From: Kuschelorhynchus macadamiae
Taxonomy: Eukaryota > Arthropoda > Insecta > Coleoptera > Curculionidae
Length of the DNA: 64,000 nucleotides
Reading direction: 5' to 3'
Assembly: GCA_030620095.1 (NCBI GenBank)
Contig: JAUTXW010004707.1
Coordinates: 496,001-560,000 of the forward strand
The translations under genes were made by a program, and so were the position numbers. The first letter of the stretch is position 1, and each line of letters starts with the position of its first letter. Below the pieces are notes generated by a model. It was not told the origin of the DNA. It worked only from the letters and a program-made list of their open reading frames with translations, and made no database searches. Below, in pieces: positions 11,601 through 26,600 of the stretch.

Positions 11601-14600
11601 TATATATGATAAATTAGCATTTATGCGCCACTTTCCTTGTAGCGATGCTCACCACCCTGTAATAATAGAAAATATATATTCACATAAGGTAGTAACTTCA
11701 TAAATATTATACAAATCGTAATATATTTTACCTTTTTAAGAAAAGGAAAGTTTCATTACGTGGGAAGTTCTAGGTACTTTGGTAAACACAGGTAACAGAA
11801 CATTTCTCATAATCATAATGAAACTTTATTTACAATGCAAACACTTTAAATACTATGATTAACGTTATTACCAAATATAGTCAATATTATGAATCAAATC
11901 AGAAAACACAGTGAATAACAAAATGTTGTGTGATTCTTTTATCGAGCTATTAAATCTCGACGGGCTATTTACAAATATACAGGGAGAAAGAAAAAAGTTT
12001 TTTTTTATTATATTACGCAATATTATTAAGACAACCACTTAATATTATTTTATATATTAAATGACGAGGGACTAAATAAAAAAATTCGCTAAATATGTAT
12101 TTGGTTAAAATTTTTTGGAAGGCGGTTCGAATCAGTGGAACAATCAGGATATGTTCTGTTTATACAGCCACTTAATGAAAGTGAGATTTTTTATCAATCA
12201 CCAAAAATTATGAGCCCCGCTTGACCTAAAAATCTAACCACTTATACAGTGTCATTTATTTAAATCCATTTTACAAAAATATTATACACTTTTGTTAAAA
12301 ACGCAAGAGAATTAGTTATTACTTCCCTCGTGAAATTTTTTCAGATCTTAACGTCTAAGGGTCCCTAGATGCCGGAAAACATGTTTTCTCAATTCCGTCT
12401 GTCGTCGTTAGCCGCGAGTTTCTGGTAAAGCGATTTTACCGATTTTTATATATCAAATTTTGTCTTAATTAATAAAAAAATTTACTTATTTTAAACACGC
12501 TTTAAAATTAGAACAAGTATTCTATAATTATTTATTTATTGCCTACAAAATTGCAAATGTACTAAAAAAGTAAGCAAGAAAATGGTGTCAAATCTAATAA
12601 AAAAATTTTTAAATTAAAATTTACTGGCTAATATCCAGGAGCCAGTGGCAAAAGCTCTGAGAATCAGTATAAGGAATGTACAGAAACTTGTGCATGAAAA
12701 AAAAACATAATTTTCTTCCGAAGAAGATTAAGAAATGTACACGAAAAAATCCAAAGGCAAAAGACTTAAGTTACAATGCAAAAATGGATATTCATAATGC
12801 AATTTATGATTTATACACATCAAAGACTAATATCTATAATAATCTTCAGAAACTTTTTAATATTATAGAGTAAAAAATATCATCATCGCTTAAAAAGTCC
12901 TCATCTCTCATCATATTGTTGGTATTTTAATAGATTAAAAGAAATTCTAGTTTCAGCATATTGGGTAAAGGATTTTGTTTTTGTTTTATTAGCCAGTCAT
13001 AAATATCACTTTTTTTCCAGGATGAAGTAGGTTGTTTATTTAAGATTCTTGAATGATAAGATGCATTGTCCAGAATGATTAAAGATGGAGCATCTAAATT
13101 TGGAATCAGTTGTTCTTTTAACCACTTTTCAAACAGTTCACAGTTCATATTATCATGGTAGTCCATACTTTTCGATGTTGAAGAAAACAGTAAACTTGCA
13201 CCTAGGAGAAATCCTGTTGAAGAACCTGCATGCAAAATAATGAACGGTTTTCCCGTCCCACATCCCTTTTTTCTCTTGACACTTTTTACAGACTCGTCCT
13301 GCCAAGATTTCGAACCACTTCCATTAGAAAATATCAAAGTCTCGTCTAAAAATACCACTTTTCTAAATTTTAAATTAAAATTTTTCGTGTATTTCTTTAA
13401 AAACTGGATACGCTGACTTGCTATATGTGGCAACTCGCATAAAAATCTTCGATTACAGTCCTTTTTATATCGAAAACAGAACATTTTTATTAATTTTGAC
13501 AACGATTTTAGTCCAAATATCAATATACCTCGATTTCTTAAAGCTTCTTTTAAAACTTGAAGGGTTATATTAGTTTTTGATGTGTATAAATCGTAAATTG
13601 CATTACGAACATCCATTTTTACATTGTCACTTAAGTCTTCCGTCTTTGGCTTTTTTCGTGAGCATAATTTACTCCTTCGGTAGTAAATTATGCTTTTTTT
13701 CATGCACAATTTTCTGCACAGTCCTTACACCGATTCCCAGAGCTTTTGCTACTGTCTCCTGGATATTGGCCGGTGAATTTTCATTTCCGTAATATTTTAT
13801 TAGATTTAATACCACTTTTTTCGCTTGTGGTTGCAAAAAACCCGAAAATTGTTTTCTATTACTCTTTTTGCCACTGACTTGTCAATCTGACTTTGAAGTG
13901 ACATCGCTCAAAGATTTCTGCAACTGCTGGTATTTATATGTTTATCCTCTTTTTTCATATGAAAATATTATACGTCTATCTAATTCATCTTCCAAATTTT
14001 ATGCGGATATGATTACACGTAATAAAAAAAACAAACTTAAAAAGTTTGTCGTTGATAAAAAGTTTGTCGTTGATAAATCGTATGACCCGCACGATAACAC
14101 TGCTTTTGACTATAACTCTATGTTTCCTTATACTGTATAATTTGTATTTGGTAGAACTTGCTACGGAAAGAATTTCCGAGCCGTGGCAAATTTAATGATT
14201 TTTTACGTTCAGAATAAAATAAACTGATCTCCGTTTCACTTTCTTTGTTTGTTTTAATAGTGAATCTCTAAAAATCTTTCTAGAACATGCAATATTGCCA
14301 TTTAACAAAAAGAGAATTTTATCTAAAATGTTTAAACGAGCACGCTACAAAAGTTGATTGCTATTTTTTCTTAATACTTCGTACTTCTTTCAGTTACGGT
14401 GGCGTGGTAAACAAAATGTATTTTTAGACAAAAAAGAAAATATTGTAATTATCTAGAATATTTATTGATTTTACAATATAAAAATCTAAATACCTTTCTT
14501 GTTCAGATTTTTATCAGATACTTTGCTTATATCTATTTTTCGTGCAAAATTGATAGTTTTTGAGTAAAGTAAAAAACTTAAATTTGCCCTAAAACAAGTA

Positions 14601-17600
14601 AAACAACAGCTCAAATTTGGGGGTTTTATAGAAACAAAGCTTTACTCTTATTGTGACCAATTTCATTGGGCTTATATTCTATAAAGAAAACAAACCAATT
14701 GAACTAAGGACTTCAGACCGACCCGAAAACTTTGCCTCTTGCCACCCTCCACTCGTCTCTACAAGTCTATTGGGTTAAATGATTTTCGCAGTGGAGCGGT
14801 AACAGAATGAGTGACAAATTGGCCAGGACAGATTCTAACCTGCAGCACTAGTGGATGTCGTTAAAAAAAAACAGGAAACGCGTTAGATAGCCCAGAAAGG
14901 AGACTATTAACATATCTGACAATATTGAGAACATTGAGGATTTGATTTTCGAAATGGAATCTAAATAGATTTTATATTAGAAAAGAACATCTTCAAAATA
15001 TGCGGCTAAGTGACACGTTGACAGGGTAAGACTTACTGTTAAAGATTACAAATGGCTCCAAGGTGCTGTGTCTTTAATAATAAATTAACAAATTACTTAC
15101 TTGTTTCAACACATTCCAATGGTCCTAGGGTTATCCTGCCGAGAGCGTCTTCAGGTAAGTTTGGCTGTTGAAGGAAATACATTTCGGTTATTCCTAAGCT
15201 GTCACCTAAAATAGTAAATGTTTTCGATTATTAATTTTGCCTACTGTACCGTTGAAGAGCTAAAGAAAGTGCAAACACGGGTTTTGGTATGGTCTAGTTT
15301 TAAGAAAAACAATTTAAACTCAAATATACTTTATTGTTAAAAGAACATATAGTCCTTGTCAACAAGATAATCTCTATAAAAATAAAAATATTGGGGTCTA
15401 GTCATTGGAAAAATAAAATAAATAAACATTCACTATAAACTAAGTTAGTACATGTTATACCAAAAGGCATAAATATAACCGTATTAAAATTCACCATTAA
15501 ATATATAAATAAAAGTGACATAAAGCTTTTAGGTACACATTTTAGCCATAGGACCTAAAATACACGAGTACTAAAAAAAACAAAAAATATGGTATGTTCA
15601 CAAACTATCATCGTAAAATTCTTCTAAGTTATAATATGCTTTTGCCTCCAAGCTACATTTTACTTTTTTCTTAAACAATTTAAGACTTTTATATTTCTAA
15701 ATATTTGTGGGAGGTGATTGTACATTTTTTTACTTTCATATAAAATTGAAGGTTTTACTAAGGTTGTTCTGGGGTAAGGAAGCGGGAGATTCAAATTCTG
15801 TCTAGTATTAAAGGCCCTTTCAGTTATAAAATGTGCATGTTTTTTATGTATGAGAGATACAGATTCAAGTTAAAAGGCAAGTAAGTGTTAAAATTTTATA
15901 GGTATCTAATAAAAAGTGGTTTGCAATCGTCTCGGGCCCCAGCTTTGCACATGTAACGAACAGCCCGTTTTGCAAAATAAAAGTAGAACTAAAAAGTTGA
16001 TGGCTGCAGTAATCCCAAAAGGCTATACCGTAAGTTAGGTATGAATTTACAAATGCAAAGTAAGCTATTCTTGCTGCAGTAATGCCAAGCTCATCTGAAA
16101 TAATACGAACGGCATATTTATGTGGTTAATAAATTTCAAGTTACTATCAATATGTATTCCTAAAAATTTCTTGTTTGTGTTTGTTTGTTGTTGTTTTCAA
16201 CTTTAGTATCAGATAGGTAAAGATTATTAAAGTTAAACTCAACACTTTAAAATAATTAGTTTTTGATACATAAAAACTAAGGTAATTCGCATCACACCAT
16301 TTCTTAATCAAGATCAAATCTCTTGAGATATTTTCTTTTTTATTGCGCTAGACAATGGTAGTGTCGGCTGCAAACAATGTAAACGTTTATGTTAAGTCTG
16401 TTAAGTCGTTAATATATAATAGACACAAAATGGGATCCAAGACAGATCCTGGTGGCACCTCACAAGAAATTATAGTTGAACTAAACATCTTTTCTCCGTA
16501 GCTAACTAATGGATTCCGATTTATTTTGTTGAAGTTTGAAGTTTGAAGGACATTCTTCATCGCCTCCTTCATGTATTGGCATTACTAAACCTGTCTTAAG
16601 GCAATCGGAAAAATATCCTCTTTGAAAACTATTATTTATACATTTAATCAAACAATTTATGCTACTTTAAATGGGGGGGGGGGGATTTTTTCAAGCATTT
16701 TTATTGGCATACGATCAAGACCGGCTGCATTTTTGTTTTTAGATTTTGTTTCTCTTATAGTTTTCAAAATTTCTAGTTGGTCAGTATCCAAAAGCACCAA
16801 ATTATCTGTGATGTTTAAATGTAAAAAAGACATTGGATTTTCAGCTTTTGTTATATTTTTTGTTAATTTTGCTGCAACAGAGCAGTTATACTCATGATAG
16901 TTTGGATGAATATTATTTTGCAGATTAATATTTGTACTTTTTGTAGGACGCACTTGAATGATTTTTCAGTTTCCTCCTGATTTATTCGATACGTTAAGTA
17001 TTTAGATCTAGTACATACTCTCTTTTAATTAATTTTCTATAAATGTTTCTATATGTAGAATAATTTAAAAATGCAGTACTGCGTGTTTATTTTCCAATAT
17101 AATGTAGGGAGCGTAAATTTTTGGCAGATATTTTAATACCCTTACCATACTACAAAACGTATATCTTCATTTCGCTTCAAAATTTTGTGAATTACGCAAA
17201 ATATTCTTCAAAACATGACCAGGAACATCTAGACGTGGGAGAGTAGCGGGGGAACCTAAGGCTACCGATGTGAACCGTAGTAATAGAGACGCTCTGCGCG
17301 CAGAGTATTACTCTTCAACTTTAATTAGTTCAGCAACTGCAGAAGCTATTAGAATTGTTTTTATACTGGGGAAACGAACCGAAAACTAATTCTTTACTTA
17401 CATTGTGCAATCAACGGGAATGCTGCTATCGGCAGTTTTGTTACATGGTCTTTGGTATTAAGTTTGATACTTTGAATGCCGAGCGTCTCTATTACTCCTC
17501 GGCTGCCTCGGCCGTTTCTGATCAAGTTTGGAAGCATGTTCCGCGTATAATACTTCTACTTTCTATATGGCATTGCAGGATTTAAATCGGATCATCCTCG

Positions 17601-20600
17601 AAGCATCCAGGCACGCTGAAAGACAAATCGCAACTGTGCACAAACTAACAATCCCACAGCCTTTGGTTTGCATAAAGTACATATCAATAACTATTATTTC
17701 GAAAAAGGCCTTCGCTACAACTTGAGAAATAATGAACATATAAATTTTCGAAAAAAAAAACCTAATTTTTGTCGTTTTTTCGGTTTTTCTCCTCTTTTCA
17801 ATCAATCAAGTCGTCTAACCATATCATAATATTTGTAAATTTATTCTCTACAATTCATCTCTTTTACACCATTAAGATTGCTTCATTAGTTTACATTTTA
17901 TAAGCCAAAAACTATAGAAGACTCAAGTTTTTTCATTAAATTGCTTAGAACAAATAAACAAACGATAGTTGCGAGCGGAAAACATAATGGAATATTGATT
18001 GCTATGGACTATCTTGTTTTTCGCTGTAATTTTCTTCTACATGTTAGCATTAAAGAAAACATTTTGTGTATTATAATTTTAAATATTAATCTATAAAATA
18101 CACCATATACAATAAATTTACTTCAGTTAATTTGTAGGAAAATAATGCGATAGAACCTTTCTATGTAAAATTGGCTTTTTGTCGTTAACATTATATTGGT
18201 GGGAGGAGCTTAAAATTTTAAAAGAAAAATAATAGCAAATATTTAAAACTCTAATAAATTTGCAATCCATAAAATAAACTGTTTATTTCAAAAACAAATC
18301 GACAAAACTAAACATAAAAAACGCAAAAAAACAATTTACAGAATAATATTTTAAATTGAATTACCAGTTAAAATTCAACTTACCGAAACGTTTTGTTTCT
18401 TGAAATCTGATTTAAAATATAGGCAAGAGTTAAAATAGATACACTCTGGTTTAAAATCGAAAAGTATTTAGGGTAAGCTACACACAGAATGCATTTACAG
18501 ACAAAAAACGTACTAATCGGAGACAACGAAAATAAAAACGGAATGGATCACCAGGTAAGGATTTTTTTCAATCGCCAAGAAAACGAATTTTAATGTTTTT
18601 TGTGTGTCTTTGATATTTAGTTTTGCCATATGATTTAGTTTTGGAAAAAACTCGAATACTATTATAAAGACCATTATGTGACGTATATTTGTTGTAATTT
18701 CGTCTGGCAAGAAGGTTATTTCCGAGATAGAGAAATTTTATATTATTTCTGAGATAGAGAATATTAATTTTCAAAAAATTATTTTTTAGTATCTCAAGAA
18801 TTAATGTGTCAAAACTTGCTAAGAAGTATGCTAGTGGCAAAAGTGTGTTTCTTAAAAAATATATATGAATGATATATTAATGATCCAAAATCTATTCACT
18901 ACCTCAAAAGAATTATTCACGGAACATATGTTTCATAATCTCTATATAAAGAAGGAAGCGTTTGCAAAACTACATTTACAACAATATTTCACCATATTTT
19001 TGACCATTATATGTTCTTTATTTATTTATAAATCACCTTGTATATTAAACTTTTCTTTTAGGGAACGATTTGGAATTACATATTTGGACTTTGAGGATGA
19101 TAATCGTACCAGAACACCAAAAGCATCCTATGAATGGTATAAAAATGTCGTGCAGGCAAGGAGTATCGACTGCACTGGTTTTTAGAATACTTCCAAATTA
19201 AATTTTATTGAATGTTTTCATTTTTTTTTAATTAAACGCTATTTCCCAGTTTTACAAAATTTTACTCATACTGTTAAAATCAATGTTCTGTTTGAGATAA
19301 AATAAAGAGATCTATTTACTAGATCTGCGAATTACATTTTAAAGATGCGACGTCGCAATGTAGAAGCCAATAAATCTTACTAAACTCGTGTTTCTGTCGT
19401 ATATCGTAGCGTGTCTTCCTATCTTTCAGTGTAGGCCCTTTCAATGTACGAACATTTTTCCTTTTTTTTTAATAAGATATTTTATCATCAGTTCCACCGC
19501 AATTTCGGATATGTGTACGGGGTTGTATAGCACTAAGTCACGTACAAGAGTTCGAGAATTTACGAAATTTAAATATCTATTTTAAATATATTATTTTTAT
19601 GTTTTTTTTTTAATATGATAATGATGGTTAAAATATAAAGGTAACGGCAATGAAATACATTCGTTTTTCCACATATTATTAACTTTGTCATTAAAGTTTT
19701 TTATAGTATTGAATTTAAAATTACCAGTGGTATAGTATCCATCATCAGTGTTCCATTTGTCGTCGGCAACGTCGTCACAGTTACACCACTGAGTAGGGTT
19801 TTCACATTTGCGGCCGATCGAACATGGACAAGTTCCCCTAAAATAACAGCAAAGAATGAGTAAATTCTTAATTCGACTTGTCACTTTAATGTTTTTTATA
19901 TGACTACTTAAGGCCATCACAGTCAATTTTCGATGATGACATAGCATAAGGATATCAACCAATCACACTCAGTATAAGAGACACCATATAATTTGCCATC
20001 CTTGTCTGTCATACGTAATGTCCCAGGCATTATGCAAATTCTTCTGTAGTTGCCGAACATTGAATTCACTATTTTGGTTTCTGAATTTGTAAATAATGAA
20101 GAAATTAGCTATTTGACGAAATATTGACAAGTTACCTGCCGATACGACAAAACTTTTGCATTTGAAAGATATTTATAACATTTTGCAATGAAAGAAAATA
20201 CGAACTATTTTTTACAACAAGCACTTTCAAATTAGCAGAGTTCCTGGCCTATTTGAAGTAGAATTAAGGTATTCTTTGTTTTTAATGCGTTTTTCATTCA
20301 ATTCAATTCAATTTATGAATTTCGTATAGAAGTAACTAAACTTTAATTTTTAACCCATTTCAAAAAAGGAGGATATTATCAATTCGCGATGCTTTTGGCC
20401 AATTTGAAATTTTCACCGAAGATTCAGGATATTGCTGGAGTGGTCCGAAGGCAAGGATATTGAAAAAATGTCGGAAGACGCTACTTTGAACTGTTTAGGC
20501 GACTTAACATTTAAACATAGCGAACTATACAAATATCTGTAAAGAATTAATATTGTTCCGGATTGGCCGGTAACCAAAGTCGTAGTTTCTGAATGCACTC

Positions 20601-23600
20601 CTTTTATTCAAAACACAGCCTACAGGTGGTACAGGTAAAGACTGGTTATACCCAACACTCATAACTAAGGTAACCTAAAATTGTCACTGTCTACTTGTTT
20701 ACACTTTGAAATCTCAAACTAAACTGAATCAAAATGTGTTCGGGGTCCTCTTCGATTCTTATGTCAGCCGAATGGCTATTACATCTCTTCATCAACAAAT
20801 TGTAAGGATAGGGGAACAAGTCATAGGATGGGGATCCCAGTTGGAGAGGGGGGGATAGTTTAAATTCTAGGTAAAAGACAGTCTTTAGGGAGCTCGAATT
20901 TGTTACGTGGTTGGGAGAAGTCATGAGTTTTGGTAATGAAGTCATTGTTAGCAAGTTCTGCCCTTATGAAATAATTTGAATTAAGTTTGTTAATGAAGTC
21001 GCCCAAGCTCTCAAGGTTTGTATCCCTGTGGAGAATTGAGTTTCTGATGAATCTATCCGCGTTTAGAAAGATTATTTTATTTTGGAGCGATTGAAGTCTT
21101 TTTGACTGGTTTTTATGATGAGTACTCCACGTGGGTGAAGCGTAGATCAAAATTGGTCTAATATAGAGTTTTAAAAGTGTGATCTTGTTTTTAATATTGA
21201 GACTACTTTTTTGGTGCAATAATGAATATAATTGAGCTAGAACACCTCTAACTTTCTTAATACTATAGTCAGTATTCGCAGACCACCTACGGTCTCTATC
21301 AAATATTACTCCCAAATATTTAATTTGCTTAGACCAATTAATCTCCTGTCCTTGAATTTTGACTTTTTTAGCAGTAGGGACTATACTATTTTTGGTGAAA
21401 ATAATAGCTTGAGTTTTTGAGGGATTAAGATCCAACTTCCAGTGATTCATCCATTCATCCAATGGCACCAATGTGCCTTTGAAGCTTGGATGATAATATG
21501 TTTAAGCTTTTATTTGTAGACATTAGAGCGGTATCATCTGCAAAAAGATAGAGATTGGTGTAATTGTTGGTCGGAATATCAGAAATAAACACGGTAAATA
21601 ATAGGGAAGAGAGGTGAGAACCTTGAGGGACTCCCGCTCTTATTGGCCTAGGCGTGGAGGTAAAGCCATCTACATGTATCACAAATGTTCTATTGAGTAA
21701 AAAAGAGTGAACTGCTTTAACTAAATAGTTTGAGATACCCGCTCTAATGAGTTTTAGCACTAGGCCTGAGTGCCATGTTTTGTCAAAGGCTTTTATTATG
21801 TCAAGGAAAATAGCGCCAGAGCTTTTTTCCTGTTAAAACCATTAATAATGTCAGCTGCTAGTCTAGTTGTTTGATTAATGGTGCTAATCAGTTTCTAAAG
21901 CCGAACTGAAAGTCTGGAAGAAGGCCTTTGTTTGCGACTTCTTCGTGAAGTTTAATTAAAATAATTTTTTCCGTGATTTTACCTAATACAGGGAGGAGAC
22001 TAATTGGTCTATAGCTGTTAGTTAGATATGCGCTCTCATCTTTTTTTTTAATAACTATTATTTTTGCTTGTTTCCACAAGAGTGGAAAATAGCCTAATTT
22101 AAGAATAGCATTAATAATTAAAGTGTTTAAAAAGGGTCAATGGGGAAATCAAAATGTGGTCTCGAGGCTCGCTTATACAATCTTTAGAAAAGGATGGAAT
22201 GATCTAGAAAATTCCAGAATAATTTAAATACTACAGGGTGAAAAGAATTAAACCCAACACAACCTTCGAGAACGATTTTTTTGACACTATCATAGTCGTT
22301 ACATGGATAAAAATTAAGGTAAGTTTACTTCATTAAAATAACCAGTAATAAATAAATTCACCTAAAACTTAACAAAGCTATAACTAGGGCTAAATTCGCA
22401 ACAATATTTCCCTATAGCACAAAAATAAATATTTCCTAACAGTTATTTTCCGTTGCCTAGCAATGACTAGTTGCAAGGAAATAATTGACTTTTTCATTAA
22501 AAAATGTTATCAAAAATGTCAACATTTCAGAACCATTTTCGGAAAAAGTATTTGTTGATTATTTCTCGTAAGCATCATTTACCTTTTGACATCTCCAATA
22601 AAATCCACTGTCTGATTGGCGGAAGATATGAACCATGTTGTAGAATGCAGTTCTAAAGGTGCTTTAAAGCAATCATATTTAATATACTGACTGCAATTCA
22701 GAGAATGTGATACTAGTTCTTGAAGCATTTCTGCATTAAATTCGCGATATTTGATGCTAAAACTTGAAAACAAAAGAATTTTATATACAGATATTATTAT
22801 AAACTTGAATAATAAGTATTTCTGTATTAAATTGTTTGTTTATAAACAAATAGTATTATTCTAAACTTGAATATATACATATATTTTGTTGTTTAGCTTA
22901 CCTAAAATCTTGTTCTGATGGTGATCTCACATCCATCTGACTTGGCAAGTTATGTTCTACAATTGTCTTTGTAGATTCTTCTATACTTTGGAATTCGCAT
23001 CTGACATGAGCAGGTGGAAACCTACCATTTCCGTCGATATCAATAAGGTAAACGTCTGGTTTGGTGTAACCTAAAATTCGAGAACAGGGAAAGAAAATAT
23101 CCTTCAACCTAGGTTACGGAAATATACAAGCAATTGAAACAATCTAATTCTTATTCTATAAGTAATATTTTAAATTTTAGTTTGACTAACCTAATAGCGC
23201 TAATTCTTCACAAGTTTTCCTGTAAAGGGCAAAATGGCAGTTGGTGCCGATGTAACCTGTATTTGTGCAATCGCAAGTCAATCTATCTTCTTTAACCGAA
23301 CATTTTCCTCTATGTTCGCAGGTGTTAGGTCGTTGGCATGCATCTACAAACCTAATGCAAAATAGTTTTTTTATTTCATCAACAAATGTTAAGGTTAATT
23401 TGGTTTGATTAATATTATACACTAGGTTGCTTTATAAATAAGATGAATAAATAATATTTAGTAAACAGAGCTGTCACAAGTCAATTTGAAAAAGACTTAA
23501 GTGTTCGAGACACACGCTTCCCAAACAGCGAATACAATACTCAATTTTTTCATTAAATGTCAGTCTCTTTTAGAAATGCCTACTCCTGTGTACATCGGTG

Positions 23601-26600
23601 TTAACTTTAATGCTTATATATGTATTACATCCGCTTCTTGGTCTTTTTACGCCAGCACTTGAGAAAACTATTTCCCGCAAAAAACTATGTTAAAAGACAC
23701 ATCCTAATCCCACTCTCGTATTTTTGCTTCGAACCGCCGCGCGCAATTTAGCAAGCCAGTCTGCAACATGCGAAAGAGTTGCTGTTCCGATAAGCTGTGT
23801 TGCTTTTCGGTGAAGGTTGCGGGTAATCGTAATTTTCTGTTGAAAATCATGTTTTTCTGGTATTGAAAATCATGTTTCTAGTAATGAAAACCATGTCCCT
23901 ATGAAGAGCTATCGTTAGTTCAAGTGAACGGCGATCCCCATTTATTTGTTGGTATCTATGATCCCAGTAGGTAATTTTTCGTTATGTTGATCTAGTCAAA
24001 ATGAAGTGTAAATATATAAAATAGTTATTTGTACGAGTATTATAGAAGCTGATTGGTAGAAGCATTGTTAAACCAAGGACTAAAAACTGTAAGTTATTAA
24101 TTCAAGTTAATTTGGCAAACGAGAGAGATGCAGTTTGCTTTGCAGTTCCAGTAACCGTATCACGCAATTAAAGTTCTTTCGTTAGTGTAAAACCAGAAAC
24201 TAATCAACCAAATTATTTGGCTTTATATTAAAGCTTATGATATACGTTGTCTTTATATTTAGTAAGATAGTGAACGAAGAGAGATAATGATGTAGCAATA
24301 ACTATTATAACGTTAATAATTTCATTCTTGGCCTATTTATCTATGTATTTTGTTGATATTTCTTATTTCTAATTTTGTGTTAACGTTTTACGTTATCGAG
24401 ATTTTCTTTCATTTATAGTATTCTATTTAAGGACAAACAATGTTTAATTTAACACGAATGTAGTAGTGAAACAAAGCGTTTAGTTCCTATAGAAAAAATA
24501 TATTTTACCTCTTTGCTGGATAGTAAATAAAAGACAGTTGGTCTTTCGTTAATCAAATTAATTATCTAAATTGGACTTAAATATTCCAATAATGGGCATT
24601 AATAGATTAAACTTTTGTAACTTAAGTCTTAAGTCACAAGTCATTCGTAAAATAAAAAAAAATTGTTTTTAAAACAGGTCATTCTTTAAATAATAGATGA
24701 CTTACGTTTTAAGTCTTAATGCAATCTGACTTCAAAATCTTGGTTGAAGATCAATCAATCAAGAAAACGACTTAATAAATGTCACTTATTTAAATATTTT
24801 TATTGATTTAAATGCATTGAATTAAGTTTATTCCTTTTTTAAGTTTCAAATCAGTTTTTCGAGTTAGTCAAAAGTGACTTTTTTTGCTAGTTTCCAAAGT
24901 CTTTATGAGGTATTATAATTACATTCCAGTAATATTGTGACAAACGCGGCCTCATCTTGGGTCACATAATAGCGCGTGTCGTTCAGATGAGTTAAAAGAA
25001 ACTCGTTTTTTTGTTTAAAGGAAGTGATTCATTGAAGATATTATCATTACCATAAAAATAATAAGTTCATACTCTTCTGACTTTGGGGTCTTTCGAATAA
25101 ACAATTTTAGGGGGTGTAGATGACTTAACAAAATTAACAATTTGGAGTCAGATTTGGGATTAGACAGCAAGATCCTCCAGAGTGCTTTTCCCAATAGAGG
25201 TTCTTTGTAGAGTCTCTTGTGAAGATAGGAGCTAGAAAATAGGTTTTGAAATCCGGAGGGCGTGTCCCGATTGAGGTACTTTGAGGATGCTCCGGGATAA
25301 CTGTGGTTGGACTGAGGATCAAGTCTAGTCGAAGTTATTGAATTATGGGTTCCTTTCTAGCAAAATTCGGAGCACCATGACTTCGCTTTCGGCTTTGTTG
25401 ATAAGTTGAGCAAAATATAGTTAGAGAAATCTTAGTTTGGAAGTACTTCTATTATATACAGATAGAGCAAAATGCTTAATCCAATATTTATTTACTTTGA
25501 CGAAAAAAGATAAGAACTAACTGACAGAACGACAAGTGACGGGTTCATACAGGCCAGAAATCGCAATTCGAAAGACGCTGTGGTACACGCTAAATAGAGT
25601 AGGCCTCTAAAACGATAGTCATAATTCTTTCTTCATGAGTAAAATTTATTTTGACTTGACTTAGTTTTTAAAAAAATCAGTAGTTTGATCTAGGTCATTA
25701 CGCTGACTTAAGGTTTTTTCACTCTAATTCAAGTCTCAGAAAATTTATGTCATAAAGAAATATAAGTAATTTTTAAAACGGCTTAAATCACAAATCTCAA
25801 GTCAAATTAAAAAAAAATGGATTAAAAGAGAATTTAACAAAAAAAGATTTAACTTAAAAAAAGGCTTATATATTTTTAAGTCTAACAGCTCTGTTATCAA
25901 ATAAACAAAATGTATTGTATGTCTTAATTCTCACCTACAGTCGTCTAAGGTAACTTCGCCAACGACTCTTTCGGTCTGCAAAACGGTTCTAGGCTCCAGA
26001 CTTACTCCGTTTACTTCAATATCTCTCATACATCTAACAAAAATACGTTAGTCACGAAAATAGGATTTATTCAAAAAATTTAAAAAACTCATAATTATAT
26101 ATTTTTCAGATGACAAAACATAATACGCCATTATTTTCAATAAGTGAGGTTGTTATTAAAAAAAGCATATTATTAAAAAAAATTGTTAATCATAAAGTAA
26201 AAACGATCGTTTAAAACAATGACTTTTTGGAAATGATCTAAGTAAAACAATTGCTCTGCTTCCAAAATATGATTAGGTAGAGGGTTATCCAACATAAACT
26301 GCTTACCTCCTTTTCCAACTTAAACGACAATTTTCGAAAATTCAAGATGATCTTATGGTGCAATTTTTTTCAGAAGAATTTGAAAATGCTTTTAAAATTT
26401 ATTTTGACTTTTAATTAAGAGCTCTGCGAGAGAAAATTTTTCATTTTTTTAGCTTTATATTTAAAACAGGGTAAGAACCTAAACCATTTGTAATATGTAA
26501 TAATTACCCAACTAATCCTGCGTTAGTTCTAGAACCAGCTGCGATCTTAATTTTATCACCAACAGCAAATTTCAAATCTCCAATCTTCTCTGTCTTTCCT

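Larger units (their letters stand above)
12620..13800 (-). mobile_element. IS630/Tc1-like element, copy 2, with inverted duplication of its 5' part
   Basis: The minus strand from about 13800 down to 12927 carries a transposase. The plus strand from 12622 to about 12840 carries a second copy of the same N-terminal region in opposite orientation, about 80% identical by eye: both read CCAATATCCAGGAG or TAATATCCAGGAG followed by GCAAAAGCTCTG. The two 5' parts therefore face each other across a truncated element whose 3' end is missing. Confidence 0.72.

Noticed and set aside
18865..19060. N-terminal extension of the GH1 exon from the ATG at 18865
   Set aside because: The sequence before 19061 is low complexity and hydrophobic without GH1 features, and a clear splice acceptor lies directly before ERFG.
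19960..20086. Extra axotactin exon between exons 13 and 14
   Set aside because: Its entry phase does not match exon 13, and exons 13 and 14 join in frame with the expected Caspr-like sequence without it.
23346..23347. TTGTAG as acceptor of axotactin exon 11
   Set aside because: It breaks the phase from exon 10 and meets a stop after a few codons. The ATTAG slightly upstream keeps the frame and restores the EGF pattern.
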